A stretch of 64,000 bases of DNA from AWTP1-13 sp963840075 (GCA_963840075.1 CAWIXS010000012.1:62001-126000); one strand, 5' to 3'; positions 25,057-36,594 are shown, numbered from the stretch's first letter. Numbers and translations are program-made. Notes: a model not told the origin generated them from the sequence alone.

Positions 25057-26347
25057 ATGGTGCGCTTCATGTCCGCCTGCGCGGTGGGCCTCGCCGGGGT
25101 GTTGCTGCTTCTCGCGGCGCCCGCGAGCGCGGATATCAAGATCGGCGTGATCTACGACCACACCGGCGCGTTCGCGGCCGGCGGCTCCAAGGCCGCGGCG
25201 ATCGGCAACAAGATCGCCATCGACATGGTCAACGAGAAGGGCGGCGTCGAGGGCCACAAGATCATCGCCATCGAGGCCGATGCCCAGTCCAAGACCGACG
25301 TTGCCATCAACGAGGCGGAGCGGCTCTTGAACGATGCCAAGGTCGACCTGCTGATGGGCGTCTATTCCAGCGCGCACTGCGTGCCAATGGCCGCGCGCGT
25401 GGATGCCGCCAAGAAGTTCATGTGGGCCAACGTGTGCGTGGCCTCCGCGGTCTTCAAGGACAAGAACCTCCAGTACGTGTTCCGCCCGCAGGTGCATTCC
25501 GACCAGTTCGGTGAGGCGTCCTGCGTCTTCATCGCCGAGAATGCCAAGGCAAAGCTCAAGAAGGAGGTGAAGGAGGTCAAGGTCGCCATCATCCACGAGG
25601 ATGGCCCGTACGGCGTCGGCGTCGCCCTGGGCAACGAGGCCAAGTGCAAGGAGCTCGGCATCCAGATCGTGCACAAGGAGGGCTACGCCGCCACCTCGCC
25701 CGACCTCTCCGCGCTCGTGACCAAGCTGCGGCGCGCTCGGCCGGATGTGATCCTGCACACCGGCTACAACCCCGACATCACCCTGTTCCTGCGCCAGTCC
25801 AAGGAGGCGGGCCTCAAGTGGGCCGCGCTGATCGGCCACGGCGCCGGCTACGGCCAGATCGACAAGCTGATCGGCCACCTTCAAGGACGACGTGAACTTC
25901 GTCTACAATGTCGATCCGGTGGCGGCGCAGCTGCTCGACCCGAAGAGCCTCAAGCCCGGCCTGGGCGAGCTCACGGCGGAGATGGTGAAGCGCTACAAGG
26001 CCGAGACCAAGGCCAACGAGGTGCCGCCGCACACGTCGATGGGCTTCAACCAGGCGTGGATCTTCCTCACCGACGTGCTGCCGCGCGCCATCAAGAAGCA
26101 CGGCGGCTTCAATCCGGAGGCGCTGCGCAAGGCCGCGCTGGAGACCGACATCCCGGAAGGCGGCACGGTGCAGGGCTACGGCGTGAAGTTCAACCCGCCA
26201 GGGCACAAGTTGGCGGGGCAGAACGCGCGCTCCTCGCCGGTGGTCATGCAGTACATCAAGGGCGAGACCAAGATCGCCTGGCCGGCCGGGATCCGCACCA
26301 TCGATCCGGTGCTGCCGCTGCCCGCCGGCCACGCCTACGCGCGCTGA
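25057..26347 (+). CDS. branched-chain amino-acid-type ABC transporter substrate-binding protein, apparent frameshift
   Basis: Periplasmic Leu/Ile/Val-BP family receptor (PBP type 1). The signal peptide MVRFMSACAVGLAGVLLLLA ends at PASADI; DIKIGVIYDHTGAFAAGGSK starts the mature protein. It reads in one frame to about 25875 (GAGYGQIDKLIG) and then in another from TFKDDVNFVYNVDPVAAQLL to the end at HAYAR, so one base is lost or gained near 25872-25880. Joined length of about 430 residues is normal for the urea/amide-type receptors. GGGGAGGGGA lies 10 bp before ATG 25057. First gene of the transporter operon. Ligand unknown. Confidence 0.87.
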
Positions 26348-26364
26348 CGAAGCGACACCCGTCT

Positions 26365-26407
26365 GTCATCCCGGAATTTCGCGGCAGCGAAATATCCGGG
26401 ACCCAGG
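26365..26407. repeat. REP-type palindrome (GTCATCCCGGA family)
   Basis: GTCATCCCGGAATTTCGCG and, after GCA, GCGAAATATCCGGGACCCAG form a near-perfect hairpin between the receptor and ATPase genes. A second copy lies at 51866-51907, and a broken one begins at 55351. Elements of this kind are widespread in alphaproteobacterial intergenic DNA. Confidence 0.8.
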
Positions 26408-26518
26408 GTCCTGGGGTGAGGTGGAGCTCGTGACCCTGGGTGCCGGGTCTCGCCCTGACGGGCTCGCCCGGTATGACAACGTCGAATTGGCCATTGGCCC
26501 CACACTTCGCAGGTCCCC

Positions 26519-27253
26519 TTGCCCCTCCTCACCGTCTCCGGCCTGACCAAGATGTTCGACGGCTTCACGGCCGTTTCGAACGTCTCGTTCCGCGTGGAGG
26601 AGGGCGAGATCCTCGGGCTCATTGGCCCGAACGGATCGGGGAAGAGCACCACCTTCAACTGCATCGCCGGCATGTACGTGCCGACGGCGGGCTCCATCCG
26701 CCTGAAGGATGAGGAGATCGGCGGCCTTCCCGCCAACAGGGTCTGCCACAAGGGCATCGGCCGCACCTATCAGATCCCGCGCCCGTTCCACAATCTGACG
26801 CTGATCGAGAATGTCGCGCTCTCGGCCTGGTTCGGGCAGCAGGGCAAGGCCGACCGGGCCACCTGTTGGCGCCAGGCCGAGGAGGCGCTGGGCCTCGTCG
26901 GCCTGCCCGCCGACCCTGCGGCAACCACCGGCGGGCTCGGGGCCGCGTCGCTCAAGAAGCTCGAGCTGGCGCGTGCGATTGCCACGCAGCCCGTGCTCCT
27001 GCTCGCAGATGAAAGCCTGAACGGCCTCGACCACGGCGAGATGGAGCAGGCGGCCGACATGCTGCAGCGCATCCGCAAGGAGAAGGGCATCACCATAGTC
27101 TGGGTCGAGCACATCATGGGCGTGCTGATGCGCGTGGTGGACCGCGTCGTGGTGCTCGATCACGGCGAGAAGATCTTCGACGGCGCCCCGCAGGCGGCGC
27201 AGTCGGACAAGCGCGTCGTCGAGGTCTACCTCGGCGTGGACGCGGGGGCCTGA
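26519..27253 (+). CDS. livG: branched-chain amino-acid-type ABC transporter ATPase (LivG)
   Basis: ATP-hydrolysing subunit. 244 residues from TTG 26519, the only start that keeps the usual N-terminus (LLTVSGLTKMFDGFTAVSNV). Walker A is GPNGSGKST; the Q-loop region is YQIPRPFHNLTLIENV as in LivG. The ABC signature is non-canonical, GGLGAASLKKLELARA instead of LSxGQ, and Walker B is VLLLADES. This degenerate signature occurs in a known LivG subgroup, so the protein may still work with LivF supplying the second site. It overlaps livF by one base. Confidence 0.88.
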   Translation: MPLLTVSGLTKMFDGFTAVSNVSFRVEEGEILGLIGPNGSGKSTTFNCIAGMYVPTAGSIRLKDEEIGGLPANRVCHKGIGRTYQIPRPFHNLTLIENVALSAWFGQQGKADRATCWRQAEEALGLVGLPADPAATTGGLGAASLKKLELARAIATQPVLLLADESLNGLDHGEMEQAADMLQRIRKEKGITIVWVEHIMGVLMRVVDRVVVLDHGEKIFDGAPQAAQSDKRVVEVYLGVDAGA

Positions 27254-27957
27254 TGCTGCAGCTCGAGGCCATCGACGCGGGCTACGGCGGCTTCCAGGCA
27301 CTGTTCGGCGTCACCATGAGCGTGAACGCCGGCGAGGCCGTCGCGGTCATCGGCTCCAACGGCGCGGGCAAGACGACCCTTCTGCGGGTGATCTCCGGCC
27401 TGCTCCGGCCGACCTCGGGCAGGATGGTCATGGAGGGGCGGGACCTCGTGCGCATGCCGGCGCACAAGATCATCGAGACCGGTATCGCCCACGTGCCGGA
27501 GAGCCGCCGGCTGTTCCCGCGGCTGTCCGTGAGGGACAACCTGCGCATGGGCGCCTTCATGCCTGCGGCGCGCGCGAAGTTCGACGAGCAGCTCGACTAC
27601 GTCTACGCCCTGTTTCCGCGTCTCAAGGAGCGCGAGGGCCAGCTCGCCGGCACGCTGTCGGGCGGCGAGCAGCAGATGTGCGCGATCGCCCGCGCGCTCA
27701 TGAGCCGCCCCAAGCTGGTGCTGCTCGACGAGCCCTCCATGGGCCTCGCCCCGGTGATCGTGGCGCAGGTGCTCGACCTGGTGCGCCGCATCCGCAGCGA
27801 GGGCTACACCGTGCTGATCGTGGAGCAGAACGTGCGCCAGGTGCTCAAGGTGGCCGACCGGGCCTACCTGCTCGAGGTCGGGCACATCAAGGCGGAAGGC
27901 ACCGCCGCGGAGCTCGCCGCCAGCGACGACATCCGCAAGGCCTACATGGGGGTTTAG
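27253..27957 (+). CDS. livF: branched-chain amino-acid-type ABC transporter ATPase (LivF)
   Basis: Second ATPase subunit. 234 residues, normal. Walker A GSNGAGKTTLLR, signature LSGGEQQMCAIARAL, Walker B LVLLDEPSMGLAP, and the H-loop position (VLIVEQNVRQ) occupied by the LivF-type EQN. The ATG shares its A with the livG TGA stop. A long palindromic element separates it from livH by 80 bp. Confidence 0.93.
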   Translation: MLQLEAIDAGYGGFQALFGVTMSVNAGEAVAVIGSNGAGKTTLLRVISGLLRPTSGRMVMEGRDLVRMPAHKIIETGIAHVPESRRLFPRLSVRDNLRMGAFMPAARAKFDEQLDYVYALFPRLKEREGQLAGTLSGGEQQMCAIARALMSRPKLVLLDEPSMGLAPVIVAQVLDLVRRIRSEGYTVLIVEQNVRQVLKVADRAYLLEVGHIKAEGTAAELAASDDIRKAYMGV

Positions 27958-27958
27958 A

Positions 27959-28027
27959 CGGGGTCAGACCCCTCGCGTTTGACCGTTGGGCGAGAACACC
28001 AAGTTGGAGGCGAGGGGTCTGACCCCG
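27959..28027. repeat. long-form palindromic element between livF and livH
   Basis: Perfect 18-bp arms, CGGGGTCAGACCCCTCGC at 27959-27976 and its complement at 28010-28027, 33 bp apart. It starts 2 bp after livF stops and ends 9 bp before the livH ATG, so it splits an otherwise tight operon and would form a strong hairpin in the mRNA. Confidence 0.9.
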
Positions 28028-28036
28028 CTCGGAACG

Positions 28037-28906
28037 ATGGCCTGCGAGCTCGACATCTTCTTCCTGGAGGCGATCCTCAACGGGCTCCTGCTTGCGGGCC
28101 TGCTGGCGTTGCTGGCGCTTGGGCTCAACCTGGTGTTCGGCGTCATCGACGTGGTGTGGATCTGCTACGCCGAGCTGGTCATGGTCGGCATGTACGGCAT
28201 CAACCACGCCTACAAGGGCGGCGCGCCGTTCCTCCTCGCCGCCGTCATCGGCATCCTGATCGTGGCCGTCGCCGGGGCGGTGCTGCACCTCCTCGTCATC
28301 CGGCCGGTGCTCGACACCCCGCCGATCAATCAGCTGCTGGTGACGGGCGGCGTGCTGTTCTTCCTGCAGGCCGCCGCCACCATGGTGTTCGGCATCGACT
28401 TCCAGAACCTCGGCATACGCCTGGGCTCGGTCGGCATCTACGACATGAGCTTCGCGACGGCGCGCCTCATAACGTTCGGCGTCGCGCTCGCCTCCATGCT
28501 GGCCCTGTGGCTGTTCCTGCGGTTCACCTACATGGGCACCGCCATCCGCGCCATCGCCCAGGACCGCCAGATCATGCCGCTGATGGGGGTGGACAGCCGC
28601 AGGCTCTACCTCGTCACCTCCGCCATCGGCGGCGGGCTCGCCGGCCTCGCCGCGGCGCTGATGGTGCTGCAGTACGACATCTACCCCCAGATCGGGCTGC
28701 AGTTCGGGCCGCTGATCTTCATGATCTGCGTGCTGGGCGGGCTCGGCAACATGATCGGCGGCTTCGTGGCGGCCTTCATCATCAGCCAGTTCATCGCCGT
28801 CGGCTCGAGCTGCTTCCACACCGAGTGGGGCTACGCCGTCGCCTTCCTGTTCTTCATGCTGGCGATCTTCGTCCGGCCGCAGGGGCTGTTCGGAGGCAAG
28901 GGATGA
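28037..28906 (+). CDS. livH: branched-chain amino-acid-type ABC transporter permease (LivH)
   Basis: 289 residues with about eight membrane helices (AILNGLLLAGLLALLALGLN, LLAAVIGILIVAVAGAVLHL, ITFGVALASMLALWLFLRF). The cytoplasmic coupling loop is GTAIRAIAQDRQIMPLMGVD, followed by YLVTSAIGGGLAGLAAALM and GLGNMIGGFVAAFIISQ, all standard for LivH. ATG 28037 was chosen over an earlier in-frame start inside the palindromic element because it matches the family N-terminus. It overlaps livM by 4 bp. Confidence 0.92.
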   Translation: MACELDIFFLEAILNGLLLAGLLALLALGLNLVFGVIDVVWICYAELVMVGMYGINHAYKGGAPFLLAAVIGILIVAVAGAVLHLLVIRPVLDTPPINQLLVTGGVLFFLQAAATMVFGIDFQNLGIRLGSVGIYDMSFATARLITFGVALASMLALWLFLRFTYMGTAIRAIAQDRQIMPLMGVDSRRLYLVTSAIGGGLAGLAAALMVLQYDIYPQIGLQFGPLIFMICVLGGLGNMIGGFVAAFIISQFIAVGSSCFHTEWGYAVAFLFFMLAIFVRPQGLFGGKG

Positions 28907-29943
28907 AGCTGGCCCATCTGAAGCTGGCAGCGGCGATCCTGGGGCTGGCGGCGGTCGCCGCGCTGCCGCTCGCCGTGCGGGTGCTGTTTCCCGGCTCGGA
29001 GCGGTACTACCTGCATCTGCTGATCCAGATCCTGCTGTGGTCCTTCATCTACACCGGCTGGTCGCTGATGGGGCGCTTCGGCCTCACCTCGCTGGGGCAC
29101 GGGGCGTTCACCGGGATTGGCGCCTACGTCACGGTCATGCTGTGGAACTTCCTGGGGCTCACGCCCTGGCTCGGCATTTCGCTGGCGGTGCTCTTGGCGA
29201 CCATCGTCGGCCTGCTGGTCGGCTATCCCTGCTTCCGCTTCCGCATCACCGGCCACTACTTCGCGCTGCTGACGCTGGCGCTGACCGAGTTCGTGCGCCT
29301 GTGCATCGTCGGCCTGCGCGACTTCACCGGCGGCTCGCTCGGCACCCAGCCCACGCGGTACGGCGACGGCATCTCGCTCTGGGCCTTCCAGTTCGAGCCC
29401 GACCGCGTGCTTGCCTACTACATCGCCTTCGCGCTCTGGCTCGTCGGCCTCTACGTGTGGCTGCGCGTCGACCGCAGCATGGACCGCTACGCGCTCGACG
29501 CTGCCAGCCAGGACGAGGACGCCGCCGCCTCCGTCGGCATCGACGTGACGCGCGAGAAGCTCAAGATCACTGCGCTCTCCGCGGGTATGTGCGCGCTCGG
29601 CGGCGCCGTCTTCGCCCAGTACCAGATGTACATCGGGCCCGACACCATCGCCGGGCTGGGGCTGTCGCTCAACATCGTGTTCGCGGTGATCGCGGGCGGC
29701 ATGTGGGTCATGCTCGGCCCCACCGTCGGGGCGGTCTTCACCCAGGTGCTGGCCGAGGGCCTGCGCGTCGTCATCCAGGGCTCGGAGACGCTCAAATCCC
29801 TGCTCGGCAGCTCGGCCCTCTCCCTGGACCAGATGATCTACGGCCTGCTCTTGATCCTGTTCATCATCTACATGCCGCGCGGCATCCTCGGCACGCTCAT
29901 GGCCTGGTGGCGCCGCCTCAGCAGCGCGAAGAAGCTGCATTAG
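28903..29943 (+). CDS. livM: branched-chain amino-acid-type ABC transporter permease (LivM)
   Basis: 346 residues, about ten membrane helices. GRFGLTSLGHGAFTGIGAYV is the LivM signature; FRITGHYFALLTLALTEFVR and the coupling loop ASQDEDAAASVGIDVTREKL follow, and MIYGLLLILFIIYMPRGILG ends the protein as in the family. ATG overlaps the livH stop (ATGA). Last gene of the receptor-livG-livF-livH-livM operon; the 73 bp to the oxyR stop show no clear terminator. Confidence 0.93.
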   Translation: MKLAHLKLAAAILGLAAVAALPLAVRVLFPGSERYYLHLLIQILLWSFIYTGWSLMGRFGLTSLGHGAFTGIGAYVTVMLWNFLGLTPWLGISLAVLLATIVGLLVGYPCFRFRITGHYFALLTLALTEFVRLCIVGLRDFTGGSLGTQPTRYGDGISLWAFQFEPDRVLAYYIAFALWLVGLYVWLRVDRSMDRYALDAASQDEDAAASVGIDVTREKLKITALSAGMCALGGAVFAQYQMYIGPDTIAGLGLSLNIVFAVIAGGMWVMLGPTVGAVFTQVLAEGLRVVIQGSETLKSLLGSSALSLDQMIYGLLLILFIIYMPRGILGTLMAWWRRLSSAKKLH

Positions 29944-30016
29944 GCCGCGTGCTGCAACGAGGCGATCCAAGCATCGTCTTGGACGCCCCGGGTGCTCCAG
30001 GTGACAAGAAGGGCGC

Positions 30017-31000
30017 TCACCCTCGAGCCTGTGCAGGCGTGGAGCGCATCGGCCGGCCCTGCTCGCCCAGGCAAAGCGGGAGGGGAGCCGGGCGGCGCTG
30101 TCGCTCGCGCAGCGCGTCGGCGGAGCGGCACACCACCTCGGAAAGTTGCAGGAGCTGCCCGGCCAGCGGGCTCGTCTTGCGCCAGATCATGCCGATCGTG
30201 CGCGAGGGCTGGGGGTCCTCGAAGCGGGCAACGGACACCGTCGCCGAGCGCGTCTCCACCCCCACGGCCATCTCCGGGATCAGCGTGACGCCCATGCCGG
30301 CGCCGACCATCTGCACGAGCGTGGAAAGGGAGCTGGCGTCCAGCACCTCCCGCGGCAGCGACGAACCCCTGCTGCAGAACGACAGTGCCTGGTCGCGGAA
30401 GCAGTGCCCCTCCTCGAGCAGAAGCAGCCGCATCTCGCGCAGCGCCTCGCTCGAGGGCACCGGCGTGCCCTCGGCCTCGCCCGGCCGGACCAGGAGGAAA
30501 TTCTCCGCAAACAGTGCAGCCTCGGTCAGGGACGCCTCGGACACCGGCAGCGCGACAATGGCCGTGTCGAGCCGGCCCTCGCCGAGCTCCTCGATCAGCT
30601 TCAACGTCATCGCCTCGCGGACGTGGACGTCGAGCTCGGGATAGATGCGCGTCAGGCTCCCCATCACCGCGGGCAGCAGGTAGGGCGCAATCGTCGGGAT
30701 CATGCCGAGGCGCAGCCGGCCTGCAAACCGCTCCCCGGACGCGCGCGCGAAGTCTCCCAGCTCATCGACCGCGCGCAGGATCTCGCGCACCCGCAGCGCG
30801 GCCTCCTCGCCGAAGCGCGTCAGCCGGATGTGGCGGGCGCCCCTCTCGATCAGCACGGCGCCCAGCGCATCCTCCAGCTCCTTGATCTGCATCGACAAGG
30901 CCGGCTGGGAGATGGAGCAGGCGGCAGCCGCGCGCCCGAAGTGGCTGTGACGGGCGAGCGCTTCGAAGTAGCGGAGCTGTCTCAGGGTCGGCTGAACCAT
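30017..31000 (-). CDS. oxyR: LysR-type hydrogen peroxide sensor OxyR
   Basis: 327 residues. The N-terminal winged helix is TLRQLRYFEALARHSHFGRA, AAAACSISQPALSMQIKELE. In the effector domain EEGHCFRDQALSFC carries the two redox cysteines corresponding to Cys199 and Cys208 of E. coli OxyR, so peroxide sensing by disulfide formation is well supported. A slightly extended C-terminus (about 25 residues rich in Arg and Pro) follows the usual end. It is divergent from katG across 115 bp, the classical arrangement for a regulator and its target. Confidence 0.94.
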   Translation of the reverse strand: MVQPTLRQLRYFEALARHSHFGRAAAACSISQPALSMQIKELEDALGAVLIERGARHIRLTRFGEEAALRVREILRAVDELGDFARASGERFAGRLRLGMIPTIAPYLLPAVMGSLTRIYPELDVHVREAMTLKLIEELGEGRLDTAIVALPVSEASLTEAALFAENFLLVRPGEAEGTPVPSSEALREMRLLLLEEGHCFRDQALSFCSRGSSLPREVLDASSLSTLVQMVGAGMGVTLIPEMAVGVETRSATVSVARFEDPQPSRTIGMIWRKTSPLAGQLLQLSEVVCRSADALRERQRRPAPLPLCLGEQGRPMRSTPAQARG

Positions 31001-31115
31001 CAGAATATCTTATTGCAACAATCACTAAAGTCAATTTCATCTGATGGAATACAATGGTTAAGAGGATATAGAACTGCTCGAAAGAGCATCATCCAGACGC
31101 GATTGGGGAGACGAC
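31001..31115. promoter_or_regulatory. oxyR-katG divergent control region
   Basis: A 115-bp spacer that is markedly AT-rich compared with its surroundings (ATCTTATTGCAACAATCAC, GAATACAATGGTTAAGAGG, GGATATAGAAC). It should hold both promoters and an OxyR operator. I cannot fix the exact four-part OxyR site or the -10/-35 boxes. GGGGAGACGAC before ATG 31116 is the katG ribosome binding site. Confidence 0.6.
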
Positions 31116-33287
<2,172 letters not shown>

Positions 33288-33313
33288 TCCCCGGCGGGAC
33301 GGCTCGCGAAAGA

Positions 33314-33355
33314 CATCAGGGCGGCGTCTCGAAAGCTCGAGACGCCGCCCTGATG
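33314..33355 (+). terminator. hairpin terminator after katG
   Basis: Perfect 18-bp stem (CATCAGGGCGGCGTCTCG and its complement) around a 6-base loop, 26 bp after the katG stop. There is no clear T-run, so termination may rely on the hairpin alone or Rho. Downstream, 33421-33450 has 11-bp direct repeats of CATTGATTGGG. Confidence 0.8.
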
Positions 33356-33547
33356 CGGTGTGGTTGGCAGCCAGGCGAGGTCGGCCAACACCTCGATAGC
33401 GCTCGTGGTATTCCTTGCTGCATTGATTGGGCATTGATTGGGCATTGATGGCGCCGGAGCCCGGTCGCATCCTGCGCGGGAGGGGCACAGGGGGTGTCCC
33501 ACTCCCGGTCGAGGGGGAGCAGGTTCGAGCGATCGGAGCCCTATGCC

Positions 33548-35119
33548 ATGCAGTTTGAGCCCGCACCGCATACGACCCAGAGCTGGCGCCTCCAGAAGCC
33601 CGCGGCGTCCGGCACGCGTGGCATGGTGGTCGCGCAATCCAGGAGCGCCGCCGAGGCCGGCGTTGCCGTCCTGGATGCCGGCGGCAACGCCGTCGACGCC
33701 GCGGTCGCGACCGCGCTGGCGCTTGCCGCCGTCGAACCGTGGAACTCCGGCCTTGGCGGCACCGGCCAGGCCGTCGTGCATCGCGCCGGCGAGGCCCGCG
33801 CCGAGGTGGTCGACTTCGGACCCACGGCGCCCGCCAGGCTCGATCCGGCGCGCTTCGAGCTGACCGGCCGGGTCGCGTCCGATCTGTTCGGCTGGCCCGA
33901 GGTGGAGGGCGACATCAACATCCACGGGCCCATGTCCTTCGTGATCCCCTCCGCGGTCGCGGGCTACGCCGAGATGCACGGCCGCTGGGGGCGCCTGCCC
34001 CTCTCCGAGGTCGCCGCACCGGCTGTTGCGCTGGCAAAGCGTGGCCTGCCGCAGGACTGGTACACCACGCTGAAGATCGCCAACTCCGCCGCCATCCTGC
34101 GCCGGTACTCGGACAGCGCGCGCGTCTATCTGCGCGACGGGCTGCCGCCGGTACCGCCCTATCAGGGCGGCCTGAGCTACTTCGGTCTCGGCAGGCTGGG
34201 CGAGACACTGGAGCGGCTGGCCCGCGCCGGCTGGCGCGACTTCTACGCGGGCGAGATCGCCGCCAGCATCGTGGCCGATGTCGCCGCCATGGGGGGTGTG
34301 CTGTCGGCGGAGGACCTCGCCGGGTGCCGGGCACGCGTCGCGCCGGCGCTGGAGGGCGCGTGGTGCTCGCGCATTCTGCAGGCCACCGGCCCCCTCACCG
34401 CGGCGCCGACGGCCTTGGACGTGCTGCGGCGGATGGCCGGCGTGCGCTTCGGTTCCGAGCCCGACGCGGCATGGTACCTGGGCCTCGCGCGCGCCCTGAA
34501 GGCGGCCTATGCCGAGCGCCTCGACTCCCTCGGCGATGCCGAGTCGCCGGCCGCCGAAAGCTGCACCACCCACCTCTCGGTCTGCGACGAGGACGGGAGC
34601 ATGGTCGCCATGACATCGACCCTGCTCTCCTCCATGGGCAGCCGGGTCGTGCTGCCGGGCACCGGCATCCTGATGAACAACGGAGTCATGTGGTTCGATC
34701 CGCGCCCGGGCCGGCCAAACTCGATCGCACCAGGAAAAAGACCGCTTACCAATATGTTGCCGATCATCCTGCGAGGCGGCGAGGGTCCCTGGATGGCGGC
34801 GGGCGCCTCCGGCGGCCGGCGCATCACGGCGGCGGTGCTGCAGCTCACCGCCTTCGTCGCCGGCTTCGGCATGGCCGCGGAGGCGGCGGCCGATCAGCCG
34901 CGTATCGACGTCTCCGATCCCCACAAGGTGACCGCCGATGGTCGCCTGGGGTCCGCCATACTGCATGCATTGGAGGCAGACGGGCCAACCGAGATCGTCG
35001 AGCATTGCGTCTTGCCGATCAACTTCGCTTGCCCCAATCTGGTGGTCCGGGAGGACGGCGTGCGTGTCGGCATCAGCGACGCCGCCTCGCCGTGGTCGGC
35101 GGCCGTGGCGCAAGTTTGA
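33548..35119 (+). CDS. gamma-glutamyltransferase family protein
   Basis: N-terminal-nucleophile hydrolase related to GGT/acylases. 523 residues from ATG 33548. GNAVDAAVATALALAAVEPW and SGLGGTGQAVVH mark the large subunit; CTTHLSVCDEDGSMVAMTST contains the Thr that becomes the new N-terminus after self-cleavage (TTHLSV); the small subunit has GSRVVLPGTGILMNNGVMWF, PGKRPLTNMLPII and GASGGRRITAAVLQ. No signal peptide is evident, so it may be cytoplasmic. The missing lid-loop residues cannot be judged. Substrate could be glutathione, another gamma-glutamyl compound or an acyl amide. Confidence 0.88.
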   Translation: MQFEPAPHTTQSWRLQKPAASGTRGMVVAQSRSAAEAGVAVLDAGGNAVDAAVATALALAAVEPWNSGLGGTGQAVVHRAGEARAEVVDFGPTAPARLDPARFELTGRVASDLFGWPEVEGDINIHGPMSFVIPSAVAGYAEMHGRWGRLPLSEVAAPAVALAKRGLPQDWYTTLKIANSAAILRRYSDSARVYLRDGLPPVPPYQGGLSYFGLGRLGETLERLARAGWRDFYAGEIAASIVADVAAMGGVLSAEDLAGCRARVAPALEGAWCSRILQATGPLTAAPTALDVLRRMAGVRFGSEPDAAWYLGLARALKAAYAERLDSLGDAESPAAESCTTHLSVCDEDGSMVAMTSTLLSSMGSRVVLPGTGILMNNGVMWFDPRPGRPNSIAPGKRPLTNMLPIILRGGEGPWMAAGASGGRRITAAVLQLTAFVAGFGMAAEAAADQPRIDVSDPHKVTADGRLGSAILHALEADGPTEIVEHCVLPINFACPNLVVREDGVRVGISDAASPWSAAVAQV

Positions 35120-35248
35120 GCGCACGTGCGCCCGGCCGGGTAGCGCGGAGTCCTGGCGAGCCCACGGCTCCGCGGGTTTATTGAGGAAGGGATAGGGGGC
35201 ATACGGATATGCTCCTCTTCCCGGTTGGTGAAAATGGAAGGAGCTGAG

Positions 35249-35650
35249 ATGAAGTTCCGTCGCTTTCTGTATGCTGTGAGTGTTGTCGGTGCGTTCTGCG
35301 GCGCGTCCGGCCTGGCGCACGCCGCGTGCGTCGGCATGGCGATGGCCTATGACGGCTCCCACGGTGCGGTGTGGCAGCGCCAGTCGTGCGAGCAGGCACG
35401 CGCCGACGCCATCAACGAATGCCATCGCTATACCCAGCTGACCTGCACCGCCCACCTCACGTATTGGAACGGCTGGGCGGTCGGCGTCCACTGCACGCAG
35501 CAGGGACGGCAGGACAGCGCCATCGGCGTGGGCTACGACCTGTCGGTGGCACGGTTCGAAGCCTTCAGGTATGCCCGCACCATGGGCTATCAGGACTACC
35601 AGTGCCGCGTGATCCGCGAGATCGGGTCGGAGGTCGGCCCGACCTGGTAG
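35249..35650 (+). CDS. small secreted Cys-containing protein, DUF4189-like
   Basis: 133 residues from ATG 35249, preceded by GGAAGGAGCTGAG. The signal peptide MKFRRFLYAVSVVGAFCG is probably cut after GLAHA, leaving ACVGMAMAYDGSHGAVWQRQ. The mature part (about 108 residues) has six cysteines likely to form disulfides (CEQARADAINECHRYTQLTC) and resembles DUF4189 proteins, in which Ala-rich helices carry a similar Cys spacing. Exported to the periplasm or outside; function unknown. A terminator hairpin follows. Confidence 0.7.
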   Translation: MKFRRFLYAVSVVGAFCGASGLAHAACVGMAMAYDGSHGAVWQRQSCEQARADAINECHRYTQLTCTAHLTYWNGWAVGVHCTQQGRQDSAIGVGYDLSVARFEAFRYARTMGYQDYQCRVIREIGSEVGPTW

Positions 35651-35658
35651 CATCCGGA

Positions 35659-35689
35659 GGGAGCCCGGCGCGTCTGCGCCGGGGCTCCC
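35659..35689 (+). terminator. hairpin terminator after the secreted protein gene
   Basis: GGGAGCCCGGCGC, loop GTCT, then GCGCCGGGGCTCCC, with one bulged G. It lies 8 bp after the stop codon. No T-run follows. Confidence 0.65.
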
Positions 35690-35840
35690 CGTCCCCTCAT
35701 CCCGGGAGACCGCCGGCGCGCCCTCCTCCGAACGCTTGTGGCTTGCTTGTACCCGGCTCGCCGGACGACGTTCCCGGGCGCGATCCAACGCCGCAACCCG
35801 CGTGGCGGGCGCGACGCGATACGAAGCCCTATGATGAAGA

Positions 35841-35917
35841 TGGCGCACCCGACAGGATTCGAACCTGTGACCTCTGCCTTCGGAGGGCAGCACTCTATCC
35901 AGCTGAGCTACGGGTGC
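35841..35917 (-). tRNA. tRNA-Arg (anticodon CCG)
   Basis: Complete 77-nt cloverleaf with encoded CCA. Acceptor GCACCCG/CGGGTGC, D-arm with AGCTCAGCTGGATAGAG, anticodon arm CTGCC-CTCCGAA-GGCAG giving anticodon CCG, T-arm CACAGGTTCGAATCCTGTC type. It stands alone between the secreted protein and the TrmO-like gene. Confidence 0.95.
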
Positions 35918-36048
35918 CTGCGGCCGTGCCGATGGCCTCGAGTGCCAAGCTAGATACTCCATTTGACCTGGGGCTGCAAACGCCGCAACCATGAGCGCGC
36001 GGGGCCGGCGCGCCTCGGCGGCTGAACGCATCCGGCGGCGGGTCATTC

Positions 36049-36525
36049 ATGGCAGAAGAGAGCGACATCCGGCCCGGCGAGGTTACCATCGAGCTGCCGC
36101 AGGCCTTCGATGCCGGCGTCTACTTCATCGGCCGCATCCGCACGCCGTTCAAGACCCGCGCCGACTGCCCGAGGAATATCGCCGGATCGGAGGCCGTCGC
36201 ACGCGTCGAGGTCGATCCGCGCTACGCGGCGGGCCTGCGCGACCTCGAGCTCTACTCGCACGCCATCCTGCTCTACTGGATGGACAAGGCACGCCGCGAC
36301 CTGATCGAGCAGGTGCCGGCGCATCTCGGGCGCCCGCGCGGCACCTTCGCGCTGCGCTCCCCCGTGCGGCCGAACCCGATCGCCCTTGCCGTGGTCGAGG
36401 TCCTCGGCATCGAGGGCACCGCCATCACCGTGCGCAGCGTCGATTGCATCGACGGCACGCCGCTCGTCGACATCAAGCCCTACTTTGCCTCCATCGACAG
36501 CGTCCCAGGCGCCAAACGCCCGTGA
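36049..36525 (+). CDS. TrmO/TsaA-family tRNA methyltransferase-like protein
   Basis: 158 residues. YFIGRIRTPFKTRADCPRNI begins the YaeB/TrmO beta-barrel; RGTFALRSPVRPNPIALAVV and DGTPLVDIKPY are the SAM-binding signatures. E. coli TrmO adds the methyl of m6t6A37 in tRNA-Thr. This is the short form without the C-terminal domain, so the substrate may differ. Start ATG 36049 fits the family; no clear neighbour relationship. Confidence 0.85.
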   Translation: MAEESDIRPGEVTIELPQAFDAGVYFIGRIRTPFKTRADCPRNIAGSEAVARVEVDPRYAAGLRDLELYSHAILLYWMDKARRDLIEQVPAHLGRPRGTFALRSPVRPNPIALAVVEVLGIEGTAITVRSVDCIDGTPLVDIKPYFASIDSVPGAKRP

Positions 36526-36594
36526 ATATTGCCGCCGCCGGGCGGCGCGGATCGAGCAACAATGACGGAGCCGGCAACAGGAGGGACGCATCAC

